Shown here in pieces: positions 25,323 through 33,541 of a stretch of 50,360 nucleotides of DNA. Position 1 is the stretch's first letter; each line of letters begins with the position of its first letter. The position numbers were made by a program, and so were the translations under genes. Below the pieces are notes generated by a model. That model was given only the letters and a program-made list of their open reading frames with translations. It was not told the DNA's origin and did not search any database. Source of the stretch: Flavobacteriales bacterium (GTDB taxonomy: Bacteria; Bacteroidota; Bacteroidia; Flavobacteriales_D; Crocinitomicaceae); NCBI GenBank assembly GCA_015665275.1, contig JADFAL010000084.1, forward strand, positions 1 to 50,360, in the 5' to 3' direction.

Positions 25323-25850
25323 ATGAAACTCCTCCATCCGGAAAGCGGTGTAGCATTGCGCAAAATTCAGGTCGAAGATCGAGAACGATTGGTAGTTCTT
25401 GCGAACAATCCAAAGGTTGCAAATAACCTGCGTGATGACTTCCCACATCCGTACACCATTGAGGATGCCGATCAATTCATAATGCACGCCCAAGCTGCTA
25501 GCCCCACGCTTAGATTCTGCATAGAAAAAGATGGATTGTACGTTGGAAATATCGGGATTCACCCTCAAGAGGACATTTATCTACGAAATGCTGAGATAGG
25601 CTACTTCATTGGCGAAGGACATTGGGGTCAAGGCATTGCTTCTCAGGCAGCAAAAATGATTGTTGACTATGGATTTCAACAATTGGACTATCACCGAATT
25701 TTTGCAGGTGTTTTCTCTTACAATATAGCTTCCAAAAAAGTTCTAGAGAATGCAGGATTCGAATATGAAGGTGCTTCCATCGAAGCGGTATACAAAAATG
25801 GAGAATTCTTCGACGAACTTCGCTTTGCAATCATCAATCCGAATCATTAA
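25323..25850 (+). CDS. GNAT family N-acetyltransferase, RimJ/RimL-like
   Basis: 175 residues. It starts with the ALRKIQVEDRERLVVLANNP pattern typical of the RimJ/RimL/SpeG branch. It has a strand IGIHPQ, then EIGYFIGEGHWGQGIASQAA with the acetyl-CoA pyrophosphate-binding loop (W-G-Q-G-I-A at about 103-108), and ends with the N-S/A-K-V-L-E-N-A-G-F-E-Y-E-G motif (about 135-150). All the family hallmarks are intact and the length is normal. The substrate is unknown; relatives acetylate ribosomal proteins, peptides, amino acids or antibiotics. It is monocistronic, divergent from the hydrolase operon. Confidence 0.92.
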   Translation: MKLLHPESGVALRKIQVEDRERLVVLANNPKVANNLRDDFPHPYTIEDADQFIMHAQAASPTLRFCIEKDGLYVGNIGIHPQEDIYLRNAEIGYFIGEGHWGQGIASQAAKMIVDYGFQQLDYHRIFAGVFSYNIASKKVLENAGFEYEGASIEAVYKNGEFFDELRFAIINPNH

Positions 25851-25934
25851 CCCTTTTTATTTATTAAATGTGCTCTTTGAATCATTTAAGCATCAGAGTT
25901 TGCATAACTTGCGGAATCAAAACTGAATCAACTT

Positions 25935-27020
25935 ATGCCACTCAACCATACTTCTAATCGCTGCATTCAAACCGCCGCAGCTTGTTTCTTTCTACTCTTT
26001 TTATCGTCAACTGCCTTGGGGCAACGGGTTAAAAATGAAACCATCGAATACAATTACTTGCAACTTCCTTCTGAACCTTTGGATGCAACAGTGAAAAATT
26101 ACCAATCGAAGGTTACACAAAACTACCTCGCAGACAACGCTGAAAAACAGGCCAAATACGATGAAGAAATGGCAACTGCTCAAGCGAACTTTGAACAAGA
26201 AGAGGCCGAATATCCAGCTTTGGTCGCAGCCGCAGAACAGAAGTACGAAGAAGAGATGAAAGCATGGAAAGAAAAGTCCATCGCCGACAAAGTGATTGAG
26301 AAAAAAATCCTGGAAGAGGACAATCGACCGGTGATGCAGTCACCTCCAGTACCGTTTCTTCAACACGTTCAGGAACCCAAATTACAACGAGAATACGATG
26401 CTGAAGCGCTTGCCTCTACGTATCTTGTTTTGGACGGATTCAATGACGCAGCAGACAACACAGTAACTATTGAAGTGGTGATGTACGGCTTCGAATCCAC
26501 AAATCCGAGAGTAGTTTCGGAAGTGAAGAACATTTTGAAAGACGGACAAACGCGTAAAGTAACATACTACCATATTGAATATACCTACCGTCACACAATG
26601 ACCGTAACAGTTAATAATCCCGATGGTTCGGGACGCTTCAAATTGGCTCCTTCGGAATTGAACAACTATACGAAGTACGAAACCAAAGCTTCTACTACGC
26701 GTCCCGCACTGAACCACGATGCACTAATCACGATGCACGAAGAAGAGATCATTCAAAACAACCTAGAGTTCATTCGAAACCTGATCAACGACAAAATGGG
26801 ATTCAAAAATCAGCCACGTTCGGTTGAATTGTATTTCATTAATGACAAAAAAGGAGAGTACGCAGACATTACTGAAGGATACAATTTGATGACTTCTGGT
26901 TTGAACGCAGTTTTTGAAGAACCAGAAAACGCGAAAGACCTTGCAGAAGGACTTGTAATCGATTGGGATCTTTCGGGAATTCCGTGGGAAACAACCATGC
27001 CGTTGCCAAGAACTCAGTAA
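25935..27020 (+). CDS. Exported coiled-coil protein of unknown function
   Basis: 361 residues. A signal peptide with a long n-region ends near residue 29 (STALGQ). A glutamate/alanine-rich coiled coil follows (about 62-118), then a proline-containing hinge (QSPPVPF) and a beta/helix C-terminal part (about 135-361) with a strand-rich segment VTIEVVMYGFES and KVTYYHIEYTYRHTMTVTV. There is no T9SS tail, lipobox or later membrane segment, so it is probably periplasmic or outer-membrane associated. I do not recognise the family. The start at 25935 is chosen because it gives the complete signal peptide. Confidence 0.75.
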   Translation: MPLNHTSNRCIQTAAACFFLLFLSSTALGQRVKNETIEYNYLQLPSEPLDATVKNYQSKVTQNYLADNAEKQAKYDEEMATAQANFEQEEAEYPALVAAAEQKYEEEMKAWKEKSIADKVIEKKILEEDNRPVMQSPPVPFLQHVQEPKLQREYDAEALASTYLVLDGFNDAADNTVTIEVVMYGFESTNPRVVSEVKNILKDGQTRKVTYYHIEYTYRHTMTVTVNNPDGSGRFKLAPSELNNYTKYETKASTTRPALNHDALITMHEEEIIQNNLEFIRNLINDKMGFKNQPRSVELYFINDKKGEYADITEGYNLMTSGLNAVFEEPENAKDLAEGLVIDWDLSGIPWETTMPLPRTQ

Positions 27021-27137
27021 ATGGTAATATTCGCGCAAACTCCTCTAATTTCACATCCCATCAACAAAGTGTTCAATAACAGGCAATTCATTTTCATAAT
27101 TCACCGCAATCGTCGATCTTTGTAACCCAACGTTACT

Positions 27138-30100
27138 ATGAAAACAACTCGACTTACCATTCTATTGGTGTTCCTCGGGACAATGCTACCGTATTGTTCT
27201 GACGCTCAGAACCATTCTATTTCAAGAAAATGGAATAATATTATCCTCGAAGCGATTCGAAATGACTTCGCTAGACCAACGGTTCACGCCAGAAATCTGT
27301 ACCACCATTCCATCATCTCTTACGATGCTTGGGCGGCTTACGATCCGTCAAGAAATCGGGTCTTCCTTGGACAAACACACTACGGCTATACGTGTCCTTT
27401 CGATACGTTAATTATTCCCGGAAATGTCGAGCAAGCCAGAATAGAAACCATTTCATACGCTTCTTACCGATTTTTGGAAAACCGATACAACGGATCCCCG
27501 GATTTTGCAGCTACCATGTCCTTGGCAAATTTACTCATGAGCGATCTAGGACTGGATCCCACCTATACTTCCACAGATTACATAAACGAAGGTCCATCAG
27601 CCTTAGGAAATTACTTGGCGCAACAAATTCAATTGTATGGCTTAACAGACGGCTCGAACGAAGCGGGCGGATTCGAAAATCAATACTACGCACAATTGAA
27701 TCCACCTTTGGAGATGTCCACGGCCGGAAACCCCGACATTCAAGACCCAAATCATTGGCAACCGCTTTCCTTGGATATTCTTATCGATCAATCAGGAAAC
27801 TTAATAACCGAAACACAACCGCACCTTTCTCCGGAATGGGGCGAAGTAAATCCATTCGCGATGGACACCGCGTCTGCCGTGGAAATTAGTCGAGATGGAA
27901 TGACTTTCAATGTGTACTTCGATACTATGCAACCTGCATATTTGACTTTGGGAGACTCTTCCGACTGGGATTCGTTTTACAAATGGAATCACACCTTAGT
28001 AAGCGTTTGGCAATCACATTTGGATCCGAACGATGGAGTGATGTGGGATATCTCTCCGGCATCCATCGGTAACAACCTTTGGTATCCGGCACCCAATGAT
28101 TCAATGGCCTATGCTTCCTTTTACGATTTGGTGAACGGTGGAGATCCTGGAGTTGGACATGCGATCAATCCCGAAACAGGAATGCCATATACACCGCAAA
28201 TGGTGCCACGTGCTGATTACGCCCGTGTTTTAGCAGAATTCTGGGCCGATGGAATTGATTCGGAAACGCCTCCAGGACATTGGTATGAAATCTATCATTA
28301 TGTGACAGATCAACCTTCATTCGTGCGTCAATGGAAAGGCATTGGGCCGATTTTGGACCCCTTAGAATTCGATGTGAAAGCGCACCTTGCACTTGGTGGA
28401 ACGCTTCACGATGCCGCAATTGCTGCGTGGAGTTTGAAAGGATATTACGATTATTTGCGTCCGGTTTCCGCGATACGTTACATGGCCGATCAAGGGCAAA
28501 GCTCTGATACGAACGAATTGAATTACGATCCAAACGGGATTCCATTGATGCCGGGCTACGTTGAAGTAGTTCAGCTCGGAGATACGTTAGCCGGACAGTG
28601 GAACGAACACGTCGGGAAAATCAAATTATTTACCTGGAAAGGACATGCATACATTAACGATCCGCAAGTAGATATTGCCGGAGTTGGATGGATTTTGGCC
28701 GAAGAATGGTGGCCGTATCAACGTCCTACCTTCGTAACACCGCCTTTTGCAGGATTTGTCTCTGGACACTCAACCTTCTCTCGTGCCGCTGCACATACAA
28801 TGGAGTTCATGACTGGATCAGCGTTCTTCCCTGGAGGAATGGGAGAATTTATTGCTCCAATGAACGAATTCTTGCAATTTGAGGAAGGACCAAGCGATAC
28901 AATTCGTTTGCAATGGGCCACGTACATGGATGCTTCTGATCAATGCAGTTTGTCTCGAATTTGGGGAGGAATTCACCCACCAATCGATGACATTCCAGGA
29001 CGAATGATGGGGGATGTGATTGGACCACAGGCCTCGCTCATGGCAGATTCTATCTTCGCAATAAATGAAGCGGCATTAACATTTGCAACAACTACAGACA
29101 GCCTTATTACGCAGGTTGACATGGGAAATAGTTTTGATCTCAACTTCGGATTTAGCGTACCGATGGATACTTCCGTAATTCCGAATCTTATACTTATCAC
29201 TCCAACATTAGCTACGGCCATTGCACAGCAAGGATATTATTGGATCGATTCTATGGAATTGGTCATTGTGATGGATGCCTTGACAAGTTCGATTGAAATT
29301 TGGGATGCCGATTTGAAACTGAACAACCTGTTAACAGGAACAGCGGTCAACTTGCCTGATTATACCTTTAAAAACCTGTTCTTGGTAGATACGAAAAGTC
29401 CTTTGGTAAGCAGTTATCAAAGTAACTTAACCGTGTTGAACGATGCCAGTACGGCACAAGCGCTGTCTATAAGTTTGATCCTTGATGAACCCTGTGATAC
29501 ATCGATCGCGCTGTCAATTGAGTTCAGCGGAACAAATTATCTCAACCCAACTTTGGTATTGCAGGGTGGAAATTCCTCTTGGCAAGACGATACAACATAT
29601 GTTGCACTATTTGATATTATTGATTTCGACGAAACAGTGAACAATATTACCATGAGTGTTTGGACAGGAACAGATGCTCAAGGAAATCTCATGGATTCTG
29701 TTGGATTGGCAGCACCATTTGAAATTGACACGGAAAACCCAACCATTATTTCGGTAATTTCTACCGAAACCTTGATTAGTCAGGCAGATTTGGCAAGCCC
29801 GCAGTTTACGGTAGACGTAACATTTAGCGAAGTAATGGATACATCTTTGACTCCTGTTTTAACCTTCATGGATCAAGGAACTCCTTACACTTCCCTTTCG
29901 CAGAATATGACACAAACAATATGGTTGGATGAATTTACGGTTCAATCTGAGTTTTTCATTTTTACAAACACCAACGACCTCATCTCTTTGGATTTACAGG
30001 TATCGAACGTAACGGATGACAAAACTAACCTGCTGGTAGACTCGCTTGCCACTGTAGTTCTTTGGAGCGATATGAAATCTCCAGAAGTAGTAAGTCGTGT

Positions 30101-31001
30101 CGCAAACAAACCGATCATTAGTGATAGTGTGGTTGGCCCAATGGAATATTACGTGGACCTCTCTTTCAGTGAAGCCATGGACACAACGGTTGTTCCTTTT
30201 GTTTCTTTAAATGCGGCGGTTTCCATTAACAGTGATGTTCAATACAATGTCCCTGAAAGTGCTTATTTGGATTCGTTTACCTACCGTGCCTATTTCCAAG
30301 TAGTAGATCTTGGAACGGAAGTAGACCCGGTGCACATTACTGTTGATTTCGGAGAAGATTTTGCAGGAAACAGTCAGCTCTTAGATGATTTCCAAAACTT
30401 CACAACGCTTGATACCAAGAACCCATCCGTTATTAGTTTAACGGCAAACGATTACATTTTGGATGCGTGGGGGCAAAATTTCGATGTTCTCGCCATTTAT
30501 GATGAACCAATGCGAACGGATATCTATCCGCAAATGACATTCTCACCTTTAGTTCCAGTTCCATTACCGAAAGAAGATTCCGCATGGCTGAACGGCACAA
30601 CGCACGAACTGTATTACGAATTGCTGGGGGTTCCGAGTCAAACAACCATCTTTGACATATCGCTTACAGAAGGCGTTGATCTTGCAGGAAACCTTCAGAA
30701 TCCAATAGCTGCAACTTCTTTCTTCCAACTGGATCCGCTTCTCGGAATTGAACACTTGGAAAATGGACAAGCCATCATTTACCCAACGGTAATTGGAAAC
30801 GGAGAAAACCTTACGATTTTGAACTTGCCAGAAGAAAACAACGAATATCGATTCAACATCGTAAATACACTAGGACAAAAGGTGGATGAAATCTCCTTCC
30901 ATAGAAATGGAAGCAAATGGGTTTCCACACCAATAAATGTTGCCACAGGAATGTACTATTTGAACTCTGAACAACTCCAATTCAAAATCATGGTTAAATG
31001 A
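27138..31001 (+). CDS. T9SS-secreted vanadium haloperoxidase/PAP2-type enzyme with Ig-like repeats
   Basis: 1287 residues. A signal peptide ends near residue 23. The catalytic domain (about 25-640) has the full acid phosphatase/vanadium haloperoxidase triad: Kx6RP (Lys434, Arg441), VSGHSTFS (Ser542-His544) and SRx5Hx3D (Arg607, His613, Asp617). Then follow about five Ig-like repeats of about 113 residues (about 640-1195), marked by D-T/M-K/E-S/N-P at about 751, 864, 978 and 1092. The end (about 1210-1287) is a type A T9SS sorting domain with a gene-typical IIYPTV start and GMYYLN. It should be secreted and surface-attached or released. The reaction, halide oxidation or phosphate ester hydrolysis, cannot be decided by sequence; the long spacing between the first two motifs favours haloperoxidase. 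Its stop overlaps the next start by four bases. Confidence 0.9.
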   Translation: MKTTRLTILLVFLGTMLPYCSDAQNHSISRKWNNIILEAIRNDFARPTVHARNLYHHSIISYDAWAAYDPSRNRVFLGQTHYGYTCPFDTLIIPGNVEQARIETISYASYRFLENRYNGSPDFAATMSLANLLMSDLGLDPTYTSTDYINEGPSALGNYLAQQIQLYGLTDGSNEAGGFENQYYAQLNPPLEMSTAGNPDIQDPNHWQPLSLDILIDQSGNLITETQPHLSPEWGEVNPFAMDTASAVEISRDGMTFNVYFDTMQPAYLTLGDSSDWDSFYKWNHTLVSVWQSHLDPNDGVMWDISPASIGNNLWYPAPNDSMAYASFYDLVNGGDPGVGHAINPETGMPYTPQMVPRADYARVLAEFWADGIDSETPPGHWYEIYHYVTDQPSFVRQWKGIGPILDPLEFDVKAHLALGGTLHDAAIAAWSLKGYYDYLRPVSAIRYMADQGQSSDTNELNYDPNGIPLMPGYVEVVQLGDTLAGQWNEHVGKIKLFTWKGHAYINDPQVDIAGVGWILAEEWWPYQRPTFVTPPFAGFVSGHSTFSRAAAHTMEFMTGSAFFPGGMGEFIAPMNEFLQFEEGPSDTIRLQWATYMDASDQCSLSRIWGGIHPPIDDIPGRMMGDVIGPQASLMADSIFAINEAALTFATTTDSLITQVDMGNSFDLNFGFSVPMDTSVIPNLILITPTLATAIAQQGYYWIDSMELVIVMDALTSSIEIWDADLKLNNLLTGTAVNLPDYTFKNLFLVDTKSPLVSSYQSNLTVLNDASTAQALSISLILDEPCDTSIALSIEFSGTNYLNPTLVLQGGNSSWQDDTTYVALFDIIDFDETVNNITMSVWTGTDAQGNLMDSVGLAAPFEIDTENPTIISVISTETLISQADLASPQFTVDVTFSEVMDTSLTPVLTFMDQGTPYTSLSQNMTQTIWLDEFTVQSEFFIFTNTNDLISLDLQVSNVTDDKTNLLVDSLATVVLWSDMKSPEVVSRVANKPIISDSVVGPMEYYVDLSFSEAMDTTVVPFVSLNAAVSINSDVQYNVPESAYLDSFTYRAYFQVVDLGTEVDPVHITVDFGEDFAGNSQLLDDFQNFTTLDTKNPSVISLTANDYILDAWGQNFDVLAIYDEPMRTDIYPQMTFSPLVPVPLPKEDSAWLNGTTHELYYELLGVPSQTTIFDISLTEGVDLAGNLQNPIAATSFFQLDPLLGIEHLENGQAIIYPTVIGNGENLTILNLPEENNEYRFNIVNTLGQKVDEISFHRNGSKWVSTPINVATGMYYLNSEQLQFKIMVK

Positions 31002-33406
31002 GGTTGATCATTGCACTCTCTGTATTGATCTCGTTTACTTCAATGGGTCAAACCTTCACGGATATCGCTGCGGCTCAAAACGTGACTTCAGTTCAGTATG
31101 CTCCACAGCATTACGCCAACGGAATGTCGTTCTATGATTTTGACGAAGATGGATGGGATGATCTTACCTACCCGATGAATAATGACTCCATCGCTTTCTA
31201 CAGAAATGTGAACGGAAATTTTGTTCAAATACCGTCTATGGTGTACGCTCCGGGAGCCTTACGTCAGATGTGCTGGGTTGATTACGACGATGACGGAGAT
31301 TTGGACTTTTGCGTAACCTTTGATGATATCGGAATTCGCTTGTACCAAAACGATGGTGCTTTCAACATGACTGAAGTTACCGACGCCGCTAATTTAGCTA
31401 TCACTCCATTTACAGGATATGGTTTTTCTTTTGCTGATCCCGATGCAGATGGAGATTTGGACCTATACGTCGCGATCTATGAATCTTCCGCCAGTACTAC
31501 TTCTCCCATTCCCAATTTGTTTTACGAAAACCTTGGAAATGGGACCTTTCAGGAAGTTTCAGCAGCTTGGGGAATTGATGACGGATTGAATACTTCATTC
31601 CAACCTGTTTGGTTTGATTTTGACAATGATTTGGATCTGGATTTACACTTGATCAATGACCGACCGGCGCACGTAGATGCCTTTTACGTGAATGACGGAT
31701 CTACGGTACTTACGAATCAGGCGAGCACCATGGGAATTTTAAATCAATGGATGAGCCCTATGAGCCTGAGTGTAGCGGATTATGATAACGATGGATATCA
31801 GGATATTTTCAAAACGGACATTGCTACCGGATTGCCCTTCAATGGCATCTACGATTATTACAAACTCTTCCGAAATCAAAATGGAAGCTTCTTTCAGGAT
31901 GTGGCTGGACCTTTAGGCCTCGAAACCATCAACTTTGGATGGGGATCTGTTTGGGTGGATTATAATAACGATGGTTACGAGGATTTGTACGTTGCAACGG
32001 GGGATATTGACTCGCTACTTACCGTGAAGACATCTTTGTTGTTTAAAAACGACGGTGGTACCGGATTTGTAAACGAAACGGACTCTATTCTATCGAATGT
32101 CTACAACGTGGCGTATTGTCCTGTCAAAGGCGACATTGATAACGATGGCTTTTACGACTTGGTAGTGGTAAATCATGGCATTGCTCCTAGTGTGCTGTCA
32201 AATAGCGGTAACAAGAATCATTATATCAAAGTAACTCCGGTTGGAATTCAGTCGAACAAACAAGCCATTGGAACCGTTTTCAAAGTATACGCTGGCGGGA
32301 TGTGTCAAACACAAACCGTTTTCTGCGGCAGCGACCTCTGTGCACAACATTCCCAACACAAAATTTTCGGTACTGGAAACGCATTGATTGTTGATTCCCT
32401 CGTGGCCTATTTCCCAAGTGGAATTGTAACGAAAATGTACAACCTGCCCGTTGATTCAAGCTACGTCGTTGAGGAGAAAGTAACCATCGGGTTGAATTTC
32501 ATTCCAGGACAAGGAGCGTTCACCGTTTGTGATGGAGATTCGGCAGAGATTGGGGTGCCGGGACTTTACAATTACCAATGGAACACCGGAGAAACTACTT
32601 CGCACATAACCGTTACATCCTCCGGAACTTATTCTTTCGAAGCTGAAAATGCCACGGGAGATACCCTGTACATCTCAGATCCTGAATTCGTTTATTTCGA
32701 ACCGTCTCTTAACGCCATTTCAATCGTGACTCAGCCGCCATGTGGAGATGACAGTTCGGGCGTAATCCAACTCCTTCCTACCCAATCACAATTGGTGGAT
32801 TCCATCCTTTGGTCGAATGGTGAACTTGGAAATATGATTGATTCGCTTTCGCCGGGAATGTATACGTATACGCTCGTTTCAATCAACGGATGCTTGAGCA
32901 CGGATTCTGTGGAGATAGTAGGAACGCCATCCTTTAATGTTCAACCTTTTACAACATCGGTAACAGATCAATCACTTGGCTCGGTAACCTTCAATATTTG
33001 GGGAGGATCAGCGCCGTTTGAATTCTACATGGATACCGCGCAAGTTGGACAAACGATCAACAATTTGGCGGCTGGCACTTATGAGGTAACCGTGATTGAT
33101 GCAGCTGGCTGCGAGGTCATTGTTTCGTTCACTATCAACGATGAATCATCTGCGAGTTTGAGCGAATTGAACGAAAACGAACTGAATGCCTTCTTCTCAG
33201 ATGGAACGTGTTTCCTATGTGCTGAAAAATCGTTGACAGGAAGTACCATTTCCATAATCGACATGACAGGTAAGGAAGTTCTGAATTGGACTTGGACCGA
33301 AAGCGATGCATGTACACAGCGTTCTTCAAATCTAACTGAAGGATTCTATCAAGTTCAGATTACGCACCAAGGAATTACTTCTGTGAATAATGTGATTGTA
33401 CGATAA
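30998..33406 (+). CDS. T9SS-secreted FG-GAP/VCBS and ASPIC/UnbV protein (CRTAC1-like)
   Basis: 802 residues. A signal peptide ends near residue 17 (SMGQ). About seven FG-GAP-like repeats carry calcium-type DxDxDG loops (DFDEDGWDD, DYDDDGDLD, DPDADGDLD, DYDNDGYQD, DYNNDGYED, DIDNDGFYD), forming a propeller. An ASPIC/UnbV domain follows (about 407-495; HYIKVTP, GTVFKVYAGG, LVAYFPSG), then a SprB-like repeat region (about 560-715) and a type A T9SS sorting domain (about 725-802). ATGA overlap with the haloperoxidase-like gene indicates coupled translation, so the two exported products probably act together. Two close cysteines in the tail (CFLC) are unusual. The precise role, adhesion or enzyme scaffold, is unknown. 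Confidence 0.9.
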   Translation: MRLIIALSVLISFTSMGQTFTDIAAAQNVTSVQYAPQHYANGMSFYDFDEDGWDDLTYPMNNDSIAFYRNVNGNFVQIPSMVYAPGALRQMCWVDYDDDGDLDFCVTFDDIGIRLYQNDGAFNMTEVTDAANLAITPFTGYGFSFADPDADGDLDLYVAIYESSASTTSPIPNLFYENLGNGTFQEVSAAWGIDDGLNTSFQPVWFDFDNDLDLDLHLINDRPAHVDAFYVNDGSTVLTNQASTMGILNQWMSPMSLSVADYDNDGYQDIFKTDIATGLPFNGIYDYYKLFRNQNGSFFQDVAGPLGLETINFGWGSVWVDYNNDGYEDLYVATGDIDSLLTVKTSLLFKNDGGTGFVNETDSILSNVYNVAYCPVKGDIDNDGFYDLVVVNHGIAPSVLSNSGNKNHYIKVTPVGIQSNKQAIGTVFKVYAGGMCQTQTVFCGSDLCAQHSQHKIFGTGNALIVDSLVAYFPSGIVTKMYNLPVDSSYVVEEKVTIGLNFIPGQGAFTVCDGDSAEIGVPGLYNYQWNTGETTSHITVTSSGTYSFEAENATGDTLYISDPEFVYFEPSLNAISIVTQPPCGDDSSGVIQLLPTQSQLVDSILWSNGELGNMIDSLSPGMYTYTLVSINGCLSTDSVEIVGTPSFNVQPFTTSVTDQSLGSVTFNIWGGSAPFEFYMDTAQVGQTINNLAAGTYEVTVIDAAGCEVIVSFTINDESSASLSELNENELNAFFSDGTCFLCAEKSLTGSTISIIDMTGKEVLNWTWTESDACTQRSSNLTEGFYQVQITHQGITSVNNVIVR

Positions 33407-33414
33407 TCGAGTTT

Positions 33415-33442
33415 CTCGACTCGCTAGAAGTACGTTTTTGAA
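33415..33442 (+). repeat. REP-like element, partial copy
   Basis: CTCGACT-CGCTAGAAGTAC then GTTTTTGAA matches the left arm and flank of the palindrome at 15743-15826 with few changes. Only one arm is present, preceded by TCGAGTTTCTCGA, a tiny hairpin. It begins eight bases after the stop at 33406. Confidence 0.45.
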
Positions 33443-33485
33443 ATTCTCATTCTCCCTAACGTTGAGGTTCCCGAATTTTAGTTCC

Positions 33486-33507
33486 CCTCCTCCCTTAAAG
33501 GAGGAGG
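33486..33507. terminator. Hairpin between convergent genes, possible bidirectional terminator
   Basis: CCTCCTCC and GGAGGAGG form an 8-pair G-C-rich stem with loop CTTAAA. There is no long T tract. It lies between the + gene ending at 33406 and the - gene ending at 33542. Confidence 0.5.
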
Positions 33508-33541
33508 AATTGACTTATATCGCAAATGAGATAAGGTTCTC

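Noticed and set aside
27329-27889. A 186-codon plus-strand frame inside the haloperoxidase-like gene.
   Set aside because: Arg/Ser-rich shadow frame of a well-supported gene, with no recognisable motif.
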